A stretch of DNA of 55,927 nucleotides from Gammaproteobacteria bacterium (GCA_025358295.1 JANYJY010000040.1:1-55927); one strand, 5' to 3'; shown: positions 21,569 through 30,915, counted from the stretch's first letter. The notes: generated by a model from the letters alone, not told the origin. Program-made: numbers and translations.

Positions 21569-22201
21569 TCAGTCGAATTCCGTGGCGAGTTGCGGATGCG
21601 CGGCATGGTGGAACATTCTGTCGATCTGCGCAGCCGTGGTTCGTCCGAGGGAGAGGGGAGGCAGTGCGTCGCGAGCGAAGAACGCCACTTCACTGGTTTC
21701 ATCGCTGGCGCATGCGCTGCCGCCGGTAATTTCGCATATGAAAAACAACTTATAGATGGAGTCCAGATTGCGGGGCGGATGAGCGCTCTTTTGATAATCG
21801 CGCACGGCGGCAAGCTTCAATGTCTTGGCTTCGAAGCCCGATTCTTCGGCGATTTCGCGGACCACGCATTCGGCGGCGGACTGGTGAATGTCCGCCCAAC
21901 CGCCGGGCAACGTCCATTTGCCGTCGCTGATTTCCCGCACCATCAGCACACGGCCATCGACGAAGGCGGCGCCACGTACATCGACCTTGGGCGTCGCGTA
22001 GCCGGCGTCCTGGTCAAAAATCCCCAGGATTTGATCGCGCTCGCCACCGCACCCCTGCGCCACCATGCTCGCCGCCAATTCGCGCAGCCGTACATAGCGT
22101 AGCCGGTCGAAGCGATCCCGGGTGAACGTCAGGCCGGTCTGCGCAATGGCGCGTAGCTCGCGCGCGATGCTCAACCAAAGTGGATCGTCAGGCGGCGTCA
22201 C
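21569..22201 (-). CDS. Nudix hydrolase with N-terminal Nudix_N_2-type domain
   Basis: A 210-aa protein. The N-terminal ~65 residues form a helical domain (PLWLSIARELRAIAQTGLTF) seen in ADP-sugar and nucleotide Nudix enzymes. The Nudix domain runs from about 68 to 190, with the box GGWADIHQSAAECVVREIAEESGF split at residues 100-123. The REIAEESGF half is intact, but the first conserved Glu of G-x5-E is Gln (HQS instead of the usual GES). The metal-binding glutamates remain, so it is probably active. The substrate is unknown. It lies between cdh and glpK on the same strand. Confidence 0.85.
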   Translation of the reverse strand: MTPPDDPLWLSIARELRAIAQTGLTFTRDRFDRLRYVRLRELAASMVAQGCGGERDQILGIFDQDAGYATPKVDVRGAAFVDGRVLMVREISDGKWTLPGGWADIHQSAAECVVREIAEESGFEAKTLKLAAVRDYQKSAHPPRNLDSIYKLFFICEITGGSACASDETSEVAFFARDALPPLSLGRTTAAQIDRMFHHAAHPQLATEFD

Positions 22202-22274
22202 GGTGCTGTCTCCTTAAGGTCATGCCAAGTTCGCTCCTATTTCAGCAACGATTCGCCGCTGCGGAGCTGCTGAA

Positions 22275-23063
22275 TCACAGTAGCGTAGTGGCGATGGCGC
22301 AACTCGAATCCAGCAATAATTCCCCGGCTGGGCCGCTGCTTGCGAGCAAAACGAATCCTGGGCCCTCCAGGTAGTCCATGCCGACGAGAATCAGGGTGTA
22401 GTCACCGAGCGCGGATTTTTCCGCGGGCAATTTCTTGGCGAGCAACTCGAAGGGATTGGCGTCGTCCAGCTCCTCGCCCAAGATGCGAAGAGCCGAGAAC
22501 CGCCGGGAGCCGATCGACTGGGGCGACCAAGTCTCACTGATTTGACGCGCGGCCGCCCTAAGGTCCTTGGCGACATCGATACGCACGCATTCGATGTGAA
22601 TGTGCAATTGATCCTGACTACGTGCATGCCGCGGATTTAGGGCCAGGCCGACCATGCCGCGGCGGAGCGTGTGCCCGGCCGCATCGGCGACCAGATCACG
22701 CGAGCGCCACGCTGCGGCGAAGTAATTCGGCGTGCCGGGTTCGAACAACTCGGCACTCTCCATGCCGGCAATGGTCTTGGTGGGAATCAACAGGAAATGA
22801 GCGCCTCCTTTGATGTCGTGGAGCACCGCGAATCCTGCGTTCTCATTCGGCGCTTCAGGCAGAGAAACGCGTTCGCAGGGCAGGGCATCGTGTTGCTCCC
22901 GCCAATGAACGGTGCATTGGTCTTGCACGATCTGACGCAGCGCGTCGCGATTTGCCGCCGGCGCCGCGGCCGGCAGCAGTGTCGCCGCACAAATGTGAAG
23001 AATGACGAGCAAGCAGCCGGCCCGTCCGCTGCGCACTGGGAATGAAGAATGGCAATCCAGCAC
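22275..23063 (-). CDS. cdh: CDP-diacylglycerol pyrophosphatase
   Basis: An enzyme of about 262 aa that hydrolyses CDP-diacylglycerol to CMP and phosphatidate at the membrane. An N-terminal hydrophobic anchor (about 18-38) is followed by the Cdh features CTVHWREQHDALPCERV, GGAHFLLIPTKTIAGMES, the HIT-like catalytic QDQLHIHIECV and the late DYTLILVGM. The frame opens at a TTG at 23102, but the GTG at 23063 has GGGGT 8 nt upstream and is preferred. With glpK and the PLD enzyme it adds to the phospholipid genes of this window. Confidence 0.85.
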   Translation of the reverse strand: MLDCHSSFPVRSGRAGCLLVILHICAATLLPAAAPAANRDALRQIVQDQCTVHWREQHDALPCERVSLPEAPNENAGFAVLHDIKGGAHFLLIPTKTIAGMESAELFEPGTPNYFAAAWRSRDLVADAAGHTLRRGMVGLALNPRHARSQDQLHIHIECVRIDVAKDLRAAARQISETWSPQSIGSRRFSALRILGEELDDANPFELLAKKLPAEKSALGDYTLILVGMDYLEGPGFVLLASSGPAGELLLDSSCAIATTLL

Positions 23064-23159
23064 CGTTTTACCCCGAAAATTTGACCTGCTGATTTTAGAC
23101 AAAACAGCGATTTCAATCGCTTCGATCTGGGTCTCGGCTTGAACTTCTGATCGGAACGC

Positions 23160-24581
23160 TTAAATCGGCACCGGATCGGCGGTTCGCTGCAACGCATTGA
23201 CGGCTGGGATTCTTACCAGAAGATTCGTGCCGCCGGAGGCGGCGCTTTTCACGTCCAGCCGTCCGCCGAGCGCGCGCACCCTGTGGCGCATGGACGCCAG
23301 GCCGTGCGAGCCGATGGCCGTGAGCCGTCCCGCGGGGATGCCTGTGCCGTCATCGGAAATCTGCATGACGATCGCATCTCCGTCCAGGCGCAACGCGAGG
23401 GCCATGGATTTTGCCGCCGAATGCTTCAGGATATTCGTGAAGGCTTCTTGGGCGATGCGGAAAAGGGCGATAGCGGCTTCGGACGTGAATGTCGGCTCTT
23501 CGTCAGGATATGACTCGGTACATTTGAGGCCGGCATTGCCGCAGGTCACTTTCAGCTGCCAGCGCAATGCGGCGAACAGTCCCACGTTGTCCAACAGGGT
23601 AGGCCGAAGTTCCTCGATGATCCGTCGTTTCAAGTCCACTCCGGCGGAGAGATTTTCCTGCACGCGGTGCAGGCGATGCTTGATGTCGGGATCTATGTTG
23701 GCGAGATGCTGTTCCGCCCAGGATATATCCATGCGTGCGCCCACCAACAGTCCGCCGAGCTCATCGTGCAGCTCGCGCGCAAGGCTGGCTTTCTCGCGCT
23801 CAGAGACGTTCTGCAAGTGAGTGGAGAGCTCGACGAGCTCCCGATTGCGCTCCTCCGCCTCCAATTCGAGCTGCTGCTTTTGGTCGCGAAGTTCCGCCGT
23901 CTGCAGCGTGCGGCGGCGCAAGTCCATGTACACCAGCCGCGCGGCGACGCCGACCAGCAGCATGTTGATAATTGTTCCGCCGATGGTGAGCCACCGGCTC
24001 AGCAGCAGGGATTTGGACCAATGCTCCTCTGCGGCGGCGTGCTCAGCGTGTTCGCGTATGCGCAACTGTTCCAGAATGTCGTTGATCGCGTCGCCGGTAT
24101 CCGACCCGACGGTGGTTTTTACCAAGGCGTTGGCGGCAGGGGCTCCTTGGGTATTTTGAATGGCCACCAGCATCGCGAGATCCGCCAGACGCTTGCCGAT
24201 CAACACATGCAGGCTGCGCACTTTCGTCAGATTAGCATCGGAACCCTCGTACGCCAGGCGCAGTTCCTCCAGGCGCGGTTCCACGTCGGCGACATGTTTG
24301 TCATAGCTCTTGTAATATTTCTTATCGCCGGTCAGCAGGAAACCGCGTTGGGTGGCAACCGATCGGGAGACTGCGACCTGCAGATCATCGATCGCATGTT
24401 CGCGCAGCGCAGATTTCTGCAGGCGCTCGCTGGCCTCCTGCAGACGCTGCTGGCCCGCGCCCGTCAGAAAAAACAGGGCAGCCAAAAAGCCTATGATCAG
24501 AAACGGGGGTACCGCGACATACCAACGGCCCAGTCCGTCGAGCGCCTCCCCGAGAATGTTGACCCGATTTGCCATGCTCAT
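23160..24581 (-). CDS. NarL-type sensor histidine kinase with CHASE3 sensor
   Basis: A 473-aa membrane kinase. The first membrane segment is about 24-42 and the second about 195-218. Between them is a CHASE3 domain with QRGFLLTGDKKYYKSY. A coiled coil (225-262) leads to HisKA_3 with ARELHDELGGLLVGARM (His272), then a HATPase domain with FRIAQEAFTNILKHS and DDGTGIP and SHGLASMRHRVRALGG. Kinases of this kind normally pair with LuxR-type response regulators, but none is adjacent. It starts 55 bp after the GGDEF-EAL gene on the same strand. Confidence 0.9.
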   Translation of the reverse strand: MSMANRVNILGEALDGLGRWYVAVPPFLIIGFLAALFFLTGAGQQRLQEASERLQKSALREHAIDDLQVAVSRSVATQRGFLLTGDKKYYKSYDKHVADVEPRLEELRLAYEGSDANLTKVRSLHVLIGKRLADLAMLVAIQNTQGAPAANALVKTTVGSDTGDAINDILEQLRIREHAEHAAAEEHWSKSLLLSRWLTIGGTIINMLLVGVAARLVYMDLRRRTLQTAELRDQKQQLELEAEERNRELVELSTHLQNVSEREKASLARELHDELGGLLVGARMDISWAEQHLANIDPDIKHRLHRVQENLSAGVDLKRRIIEELRPTLLDNVGLFAALRWQLKVTCGNAGLKCTESYPDEEPTFTSEAAIALFRIAQEAFTNILKHSAAKSMALALRLDGDAIVMQISDDGTGIPAGRLTAIGSHGLASMRHRVRALGGRLDVKSAASGGTNLLVRIPAVNALQRTADPVPI

Positions 24582-24636
24582 GCGGATCCACTGTACGCGA
24601 ATTTTCTGTAAACGCGAATGACCTGAACCCCGAGCG

Positions 24637-26967
24637 TCAGTAGATGGCGAGGCTCACCGAATCGGTCAAATCTTCGATCTTAAAATCAACCGGCATCGCA
24701 ATGACCGGAACTCGTTCCTTGCCCTCGAGCCAGGCCTCGAATGCGGCAAGCGGCATGGGTTTTGCGTACAAATAGCCCTGCGCAATATCGCAGCCGAAGC
24801 TGCGCAGGCGTGCGGCCGCTGCTTCAGTTTCGATGCCTTCCGCGACCACCTTGAGTCCCAGGCCATGGCCCATGTCGATGGCCGATCTGACCACGGGTTC
24901 GGTCTCTGGGTCCGACTCCAGACCCTGCACGAAACTACGGTCTATTTTGACTTCATGCACCGGCATGCGAGCCAGGTGACTCAGCGAGGAATAACCCGTA
25001 CCGAAGTCGTCAATCGACAAGCTCACGCCGAGTGCGGCAAGCGCGTCGAGCATGCGCAGCGCACGCGTGGGGTCTTCGATGAAGCCGCTTTCGGTCAGCT
25101 CCAATGTCAGCAGCGCCGGCGGCATTTGATGCCGCGTCAACATGCTGGCTACGCGCGTGTCGAAGCGTTCGTCGCCGATGTCGTCGGCGCTAATGTTGAC
25201 GGCCAATCCGACGGGCTTGCCGGCGCGCTGCCACACGGCGCCTTGTGCGATGGCGTGGTCCAGTGTCCAACGGGTCATCCGTCGGATGAAGCCGGTCTGC
25301 TCGGCGAAAGGAATGAAATCGACGGGGGAGAGCAGCCCGCGTGTGGGATGCTGCCAGCGAAGCAGGACTTCCGCTCCGGTGATGCGACCCGTTTTGAGTT
25401 CGATTTTTGGCTGAAAGAACAGGCGCAGCTCATCGTGTTCCACCGCGCGGCGCAGCTCGCCGAGCAGCGAGAGCTGATCGCGGGCCGCGGGTTTGAATGC
25501 CTCCTCATAAACGGCGAGCGCGCGCTTTTCGCGGCGTGCGTGTTCCAACGCAAGATCGGCGCACCGCATCAGTTCGTCGGTCGAGGCGGATCCTCCTGCG
25601 GCAAGAGCCAACCCCAGGGTCGCGGTAATGTCGATGGGCTGCGCTTCGACGAACACCGGTTCGGCGAGGGCCATGACCAGCGAGGTCCCCCAGGACTGCA
25701 GGTTCGCCGCGTCTTTGAGTCGCGTGAAGGCGGCGAATTGATCGGCCGCGAGCCGCGCCACCGCAGAATGCACCGACGGCACCGCCGCCAGGCGCGCCGC
25801 CATTTTGGTGAGCACGGCATCGCCGACCGAATATCCAAGATGTTCGTTGATGCGCCGAAAGCGGTCCAGATTGATCACGGCGACCGCGACGGGTCCTGCG
25901 TCGGCCACCGCCAGCGCTTCGCTCAGCGCCGCACCGAAGGCCGTGCGGTTCATCAGGCCGGTGAGCGTATCTTCGTAAGCCAGACGACGGATGGATTGGT
26001 CCCGGGATTGAACGGCTGTTTGCATGAGATGCAGACCTTCGGCGAGCACTCCCAGCTCGTCGCTTCGCTGCACGCTTAAGGCCACATCATAGGTTCCGCT
26101 GCGCATTTGATCGACTGCCTTCGTCAAGTCATGCAGCGGCCGGGTGATATTGCGTGCCAGCCAGAAGGCAGCCACGGCCGATGCAACCAGGCTGATGGCG
26201 GCGATCAAGAACAAAACCTTTGTCAGGCGTTCGAACGGCGCGCGTGCGTCCGCCAGAGAGCGCGACAAGATCGCTGCCGCTTGTGAGTTTCCCCACTTGG
26301 ACATTTCGATACGTCGCGTGACCACGTCGGTCTGACTCGTTGCGCCGGCTGGCAGCGTGGTGACCACGTTGGTCCAGCGTCCATCGGAATTCACGGCAAG
26401 CGTCACAGCCAGCCCGGTGATGTCGGCGAGTTCGTGTGCGGCCTTTTGATCGAGTTCAAAGGCCATCGCAATCCACGCCACCGGCAAGGGGCTGCGCACC
26501 GGCACGGTTACCAATTGGTAGATGCGGCCGTTGTCGACCATGAGGCTGGTTGCACCGTCGCCGGCAAGGCTGCTTCTTTGTGCGGACGATACTGGAAACG
26601 GTGTGCCGGCCTTGACGTGCAATCCCGAGGCGGCGATGACATCGCCGTTGAGAGACGTCAGGACCACCAGGGCGGCGCCGATGCGTTCGCCGCTGTTTTG
26701 CAGAACCGACACGAGGGTGTCGGTGTCGCGCGTCGCAACCGCTTCGCGGAAGCCGTAGTCCGAGGCGACGGCCTGCGCGGCCTGGGTCAACTGCCGGCGA
26801 TTGCTTTCCAGCAGGCGCTGAAACACCGAGACGCCGACGTCGAGCTGGCGCTGTACTTCGCGTTCCGCGTTGCCGCGGTTGGTCGCGGACACGGCGCCCA
26901 GGGCCGCAGCCAACACCGCGGCGAGCAGGAGGCTGAAAGTCACGGCAATTCGGGTACGTAGCGTCAC
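24637..26967 (-). CDS. GGDEF-EAL protein with degenerate GGDEF; c-di-GMP phosphodiesterase
   Basis: A 776-aa membrane protein. It has an N-terminal helix (7-27), a periplasmic Cache-like domain (about 30-248), a second helix (250-272) and HAMP (273-325). The GGDEF domain (about 330-490) has AADQF at 407-411 in place of GGDEF, so it should not make c-di-GMP. The EAL domain (about 500-745) keeps catalytic features: EVL at 533, NISADD, ELTES, DDFGTGYSSL at 653, KIDRSFV and VAEGIET. It is therefore likely a phosphodiesterase. It follows the copper-protein gene by 6 bp. Confidence 0.92.
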   Translation of the reverse strand: MTLRTRIAVTFSLLLAAVLAAALGAVSATNRGNAEREVQRQLDVGVSVFQRLLESNRRQLTQAAQAVASDYGFREAVATRDTDTLVSVLQNSGERIGAALVVLTSLNGDVIAASGLHVKAGTPFPVSSAQRSSLAGDGATSLMVDNGRIYQLVTVPVRSPLPVAWIAMAFELDQKAAHELADITGLAVTLAVNSDGRWTNVVTTLPAGATSQTDVVTRRIEMSKWGNSQAAAILSRSLADARAPFERLTKVLFLIAAISLVASAVAAFWLARNITRPLHDLTKAVDQMRSGTYDVALSVQRSDELGVLAEGLHLMQTAVQSRDQSIRRLAYEDTLTGLMNRTAFGAALSEALAVADAGPVAVAVINLDRFRRINEHLGYSVGDAVLTKMAARLAAVPSVHSAVARLAADQFAAFTRLKDAANLQSWGTSLVMALAEPVFVEAQPIDITATLGLALAAGGSASTDELMRCADLALEHARREKRALAVYEEAFKPAARDQLSLLGELRRAVEHDELRLFFQPKIELKTGRITGAEVLLRWQHPTRGLLSPVDFIPFAEQTGFIRRMTRWTLDHAIAQGAVWQRAGKPVGLAVNISADDIGDERFDTRVASMLTRHQMPPALLTLELTESGFIEDPTRALRMLDALAALGVSLSIDDFGTGYSSLSHLARMPVHEVKIDRSFVQGLESDPETEPVVRSAIDMGHGLGLKVVAEGIETEAAAARLRSFGCDIAQGYLYAKPMPLAAFEAWLEGKERVPVIAMPVDFKIEDLTDSVSLAIY

Positions 26968-26973
26968 TGCCGG

Positions 26974-27606
26974 TTACTCGGGCCAACCGACGGCGGTGGG
27001 AGCACTGCTCACGTCGATCTTGACGGGCACCGTCAATGATGCCGCTTGAACAGCGATCTCCTGTGACGGTACGGCGGCGAGCGCATTGGGGTTCCATGTG
27101 CGCAGGCGGTAGCGCCCGGCCGGAAGATTCAACGACGCCGTTCCTGCATCGGTTGTCTTGGCATAATATGGTGAGTCGACTACGCCGACGTACGCGACCA
27201 TGTTGTCGTGAATGTTGCAGCCAAGGACCACGAGACCCGGATGATCGAAGATCACGGGTGTATTAGGCGATCCCGCATACAGCTTGAGCGTAAAAGTCTT
27301 GGCCGGCGAGAATGAATAGACCTGGTGACGGATACGGTCGCTGTTGGGAAAAATGATCGACGTGCCGGTGCGCACCACGCTGACGCGCGGCACGAATCTC
27401 TTGCTGACTTGGTCGATGATTGCTGCGTCATGGCTCGGCGGCGGAGCCGCATCGAGGGGGTCGAACACGACGACGGTATCCCGCGCCGGGGCTCCCGAGG
27501 GGGTCGTGACGTCCACGGTTACCATTCCTGCCGACGCCGCGTGCGCACACAGCGCCGCGAGCACTCCCGCGACAATCCGCCGGCGGCGCTGCACGATGGT
27601 CATCAT
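26974..27606 (-). CDS. Exported cupredoxin-like (methylamine-utilisation-type) protein
   Basis: A 210-aa protein with a signal peptide (about 10-26) and a plastocyanin-like domain. The ligand set of a type-1 copper site is complete: His94 in RIRHQVYSF, then Cys130, His133 and Met136 in GCNIHDNM. The C-terminal part is a beta-sandwich (SLNLPAGRYRLRTWNP). Such proteins are often annotated as methylamine utilisation proteins, but no methylamine genes are here. Its ATG overlaps the haemoglobin stop (ATGA), so the two are co-translated. It probably carries electrons or senses copper or redox state in the periplasm. Confidence 0.85.
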   Translation of the reverse strand: MMTIVQRRRRIVAGVLAALCAHAASAGMVTVDVTTPSGAPARDTVVVFDPLDAAPPPSHDAAIIDQVSKRFVPRVSVVRTGTSIIFPNSDRIRHQVYSFSPAKTFTLKLYAGSPNTPVIFDHPGLVVLGCNIHDNMVAYVGVVDSPYYAKTTDAGTASLNLPAGRYRLRTWNPNALAAVPSQEIAVQAASLTVPVKIDVSSAPTAVGWPE

Positions 27607-28055
27607 GGTGCGATGTGCGCGGGTTCCACCACGTCACGCTTCATGGGAGCGAGCAGGCGCAGCAACTCGTTGGTGGCGCCTTGACTTACATGGCGGGCTT
27701 TCAGCACTTCGCGCAGATCCGCGACCATGCCATAGAATTCCGCTTCCGAAATGTGATGTCCGGCGTGCACTTCCTTCATGGAATCCCCCGAATAGCGGCA
27801 CGGTCCGCCCGCAAGATCGCAGATCTGCTCGGCGAGCAGCTTCTTGATCCGGTCCAATTTGGAATCCTTGAAGCTGCGCCCCAGATCGGGATCCGAACTG
27901 ACTCGGTCAATGAGCGCAGTGGCGATGGCGCTGACTCCGGCCGCACCGCCCAAGCGATCGTAAAGACTGGCCTGCGCGCCCATGGCATTGCCGGCCGCCG
28001 CCCCTATGAAAAGCAGGAGCGCAGAAACCAGCACCCGATATGCGACGGCGGTCAT
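27603..28055 (-). CDS. Group I truncated haemoglobin with signal peptide
   Basis: A protein of about 150 aa. Residues 1-27 from ATG 28055 form a signal peptide ending near AMGA, and a TTG at 28067 is an alternative start. The globin part has the group-I features SLYDRLGGAAGVSAI, FKDSKLDRIKKLLAEQICDLAGGP and MKEVHAGHHIS with the proximal His in VHAG. Members bind O2 or NO with haem. Export to the periplasm is unusual for truncated globins but recurs in this gene pairing. It heads the run globin, cupredoxin, GGDEF-EAL, kinase. Confidence 0.9.
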   Translation of the reverse strand: MTAVAYRVLVSALLLFIGAAAGNAMGAQASLYDRLGGAAGVSAIATALIDRVSSDPDLGRSFKDSKLDRIKKLLAEQICDLAGGPCRYSGDSMKEVHAGHHISEAEFYGMVADLREVLKARHVSQGATNELLRLLAPMKRDVVEPAHIAP

Positions 28056-28154
28056 AAGATGGCCCAATAAAGGCTTAGGTTAAACGGGCTGGGTCCGCGA
28101 GGCTGTGCGCTTGGACACAATATTCCGCAGCCGCGCCCCCTAACCTTGCATGCC

Positions 28155-29021
28155 GTGAAAACACCCATTCATATGGCGTTCGCCCTGGTGGCGGCGGCCG
28201 TCGCACTGACCAATACCATGCCCGCCCAGGCCGGCGATCGGCTCGGGTGGACCGGCGGTGTCACCCAGGTCGAGGGCGCCGCGGGCGGCGGCCTCGTTCC
28301 TTGGGCGCTCATCGGCGGACTGGGTACGGACGCGCAGGTCGGCGCTTCCGGATCTGTGACCTACGTCTCGACCCAGGATTTCTCGCTGCGCTCCGCGGGG
28401 GCGAGCATCGATGTGGCCAATCGGATAGAAATCTCCGTGGCGCGCCAGAGATTCGACGCCGGGTCCGTGGTTTCGGGGTTGACGCTGGGCCAGGACATCG
28501 TCGGGCTGAAGGTCCGGTTGGCCGGCGACGCTGTTTTTGACCCCGACCAATGGCTGCCGCAAATTGCGCTCGGGGCGCAATGGAAGCGGACCCTGGATTT
28601 CGAGGTGATTCCGCGGGCTGTCGGCGCCACGCGCGGCGCGGACGTCGACTGGTACATCGCGGCGACTAAGGTGTATTTTGCTGCGCTCGCGGGGCGCAAT
28701 GTGATCATCGACGCGACGCTGCGCCGTTCCAGCGCCAATCAATTCGGGCTCTTGGGGTTCGGCGGAGACGCCGGTGGATACCGGGTGAACCCGGAGGCCT
28801 CTGCCGCCGTGTGGTTGAACGACGATGTGCTGCTGGGTGCGGAATACCGCCATAAGCCGAACAATTTAAGCGTATTCCGCGAAAACAGCGCCGAAGATTT
28901 GTTTCTCGCCTGGGCGCCGGTGAAGAATGTGGCGCTCACCGCGGCGTGGACCGATCTGGGCTCAGTCGCCGGCAAGCCAGTACAACGGGGCATCTACATT
29001 TCTGTGTGGCTGGGTTATTGA
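28155..29021 (+). CDS. DUF3034-family outer-membrane protein
   Basis: A protein of about 288 aa with a signal peptide and then the DUF3034 signature: LGWTGGVTQVEGAAGGGLVPWALIGG, VEISVARQRFDAG-like strands, WLPQIALGAQWKR, ANQFGLLGFGGD, LLGAEYRHKPNNL and AWAPVKNVALTAAWTDLG. It ends in a short aromatic strand (ISVWLGY) as beta-barrels do. It is divergent from the globin operon over ~100 bp. The frame opens at a TTG at 28146; GTG 28155 gives a better signal peptide, but neither start has a clear ribosome binding site. Confidence 0.8.
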   Translation: MKTPIHMAFALVAAAVALTNTMPAQAGDRLGWTGGVTQVEGAAGGGLVPWALIGGLGTDAQVGASGSVTYVSTQDFSLRSAGASIDVANRIEISVARQRFDAGSVVSGLTLGQDIVGLKVRLAGDAVFDPDQWLPQIALGAQWKRTLDFEVIPRAVGATRGADVDWYIAATKVYFAALAGRNVIIDATLRRSSANQFGLLGFGGDAGGYRVNPEASAAVWLNDDVLLGAEYRHKPNNLSVFRENSAEDLFLAWAPVKNVALTAAWTDLGSVAGKPVQRGIYISVWLGY

Positions 29022-29049
29022 GGCGAAGCCGCTTATTATACGCGGCCTC

Positions 29050-30915
29050 ATGCCTACCGTCCGCCTCGACAAAGTCTCCTTAAGCTTCGGCCTCAAACCC
29101 CTGCTGGACCACGCGGACCTGCAGATTCGCAGGGGCGAGCGCGTCTGCTTGCTCGGCCGCAACGGCGAGGGCAAGTCCTCGCTGTTGCAGCTGATCACCC
29201 GCCAAATCGTTCCCGATAGCGGTGAAGTCTGGGTGCGTCCCGGAGCACGTGTCGCGAGCCTGGCGCAGGAAGTCTCGCCGGCCAGCGAGGCGTTGGTGCG
29301 CGACGTGGTGCTCGGCGGCGTCGCCCCGGGTGCTATCGAGCATGGCGATTGGCAGGCGGAGTTGCAGGCTGACCAGGTGATCTCGCGCCTGCAACTCGAT
29401 CCGGATGCCACCATGGGTTCATTGTCGGGCGGATGGCGCCGCCGGGTAATGCTGGGGCGAGCGCTGGTCGGAGACCCGGACCTGTTGTTGCTGGACGAGC
29501 CGACGAATCATCTGGACATCGATGCCATTACCTGGCTCGAAGAGATGATGCTGGAATTCGACGCGGCGCTGTTGTTCATCAGTCATGATCGCGCCTTCGT
29601 GCGCCGTCTGGCGACCCGAATCCTGGAGCTCGACCGCGGACAGCTGCGCGTCTGGCCCGGCAGCTACGATGACTACGTTGTTCAAAAGCGCGCAGCGCTC
29701 GAGGTCGAAGCCAAGCATGCCGCGCTGTTCGACAAGAAATTGGCGCAGGAAGAAGTGTGGATTCGCCAGGGCGTGGAGGCGCGGCGCACGCGCAATGAAG
29801 GCAGGGTGCGGGCACTCAAACAGCTGCGGATTCAACGCAGCGAGCGGCGTGAGCGCATCGGGCAGGTTGAGATTCGGGTGCAGGACGCGGCGCAGTCCGG
29901 CAAGCTGGTATTCGAGGCGGACCACGTCACGCACAATTTCGGCGGGTCGCCCGATAGGGTACCTGTCATCGCCGACTTTTCCGCCCGCATCATGCGCGGC
30001 GATCGCATCGGCATCATCGGTCCGAACGGCTGCGGGAAAACGACGCTGATCAAATTGTTGATCGGCGAATTGGAGCCGACTGCGGGCACAATCCGGCGAG
30101 GCACCAGCTTGTTGCCGGCCTACTTCGATCAACAGCGCGAGCAACTGGACCTGACAGCCTCCATCATGGACAACGTCACCGGCGGCAGCGGCGACGCGGT
30201 CACCATCGATGGTCAGCCGCGGCACGTGTCGGGGTATTTGCGCGATTTCTTGTTTCCGCCGGAGCGGTTGCACGCGCCGGTGAGCATGCTGTCGGGCGGC
30301 GAGCGTAACCGCTTACTGCTGGCGCGGCTGTTTGCCCGGCCGAGCAATTTGTTGGTGATGGATGAGCCGACCAATGATCTGGACGCCGACACTCTGGAGC
30401 TCTTGGAGGAGATGGTCGCGAATTACGCCGGCACACTGCTGCTGGTGAGTCACGACCGGGCGTTTCTCGACAATGTGGTGACCAGTACTCTGGTGTTCGA
30501 AGGCTCCGGCGCGGTCAACGAATACGTCGGAGGTTATAGCGATTGGCTGCGGCAACGCAAAGTGAAAGCTCCGGCCAAGGTGCGGGCGCCTCTCGCGCCG
30601 GCGGCCGCAGCACCCGCCGAGCCTGCGGCGCCCGCCAAGCAAGCTTTGCCCGCGCCCATCGCCGCGACATCACGCGCTGCCCAATCGAAGATGCGGCGAT
30701 TGTCCTACAACGAGCAGCGCGAGCTCGCGGCCATGCCGGTAAATATTCAACTTCTCGAGGCCGAGCAATTGCGACTGCAGACCGCGATCGCGGATCCTGC
30801 GCTCTTCAAGGAGGATCCGGCACGCGGTACGGCAGCGCTGCAGCGTCTGCAAGAATTGACCGCGGAACTGGAGACGGCGTACTCGCGCTGGGATGCGTTG
30901 GAGTCGTCTATCTAG
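29050..30915 (+). CDS. uup: ABC-F ATPase Uup
   Basis: A 621-aa soluble twin-ATPase. Domain 1 has Walker A GRNGEGKSS, signature LSGGWRRRV and Walker B LLLLDEPTNHLD. Domain 2 has GPNGCGKTT, LSGGERNRLLLARL and LLVMDEPTNDLD. An interdomain linker rich in Arg and Glu lies near 245-290, and a C-terminal Pro/Ala hinge leads to the Uup coiled coil (LSYNEQRELAAMPV onward). ABC-F proteins act on ribosomes or branched DNA; Uup limits transposon excision and helps ribosomes. Upstream frame is open, but ATG 29050 matches family starts. Confidence 0.93.
   Translation: MPTVRLDKVSLSFGLKPLLDHADLQIRRGERVCLLGRNGEGKSSLLQLITRQIVPDSGEVWVRPGARVASLAQEVSPASEALVRDVVLGGVAPGAIEHGDWQAELQADQVISRLQLDPDATMGSLSGGWRRRVMLGRALVGDPDLLLLDEPTNHLDIDAITWLEEMMLEFDAALLFISHDRAFVRRLATRILELDRGQLRVWPGSYDDYVVQKRAALEVEAKHAALFDKKLAQEEVWIRQGVEARRTRNEGRVRALKQLRIQRSERRERIGQVEIRVQDAAQSGKLVFEADHVTHNFGGSPDRVPVIADFSARIMRGDRIGIIGPNGCGKTTLIKLLIGELEPTAGTIRRGTSLLPAYFDQQREQLDLTASIMDNVTGGSGDAVTIDGQPRHVSGYLRDFLFPPERLHAPVSMLSGGERNRLLLARLFARPSNLLVMDEPTNDLDADTLELLEEMVANYAGTLLLVSHDRAFLDNVVTSTLVFEGSGAVNEYVGGYSDWLRQRKVKAPAKVRAPLAPAAAAPAEPAAPAKQALPAPIAATSRAAQSKMRRLSYNEQRELAAMPVNIQLLEAEQLRLQTAIADPALFKEDPARGTAALQRLQELTAELETAYSRWDALESSI

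Noticed and set aside
24865-26079. 404-codon + strand frame
   Set aside because: Antisense of the GGDEF-EAL gene with His/Arg/Gly-rich composition typical of shadows in GC-rich DNA.
28076-28146. AGGTTA...TAACCT inverted repeat between the globin and DUF3034 genes
   Set aside because: Six-base arms 60 bp apart; too weak to claim as operator.
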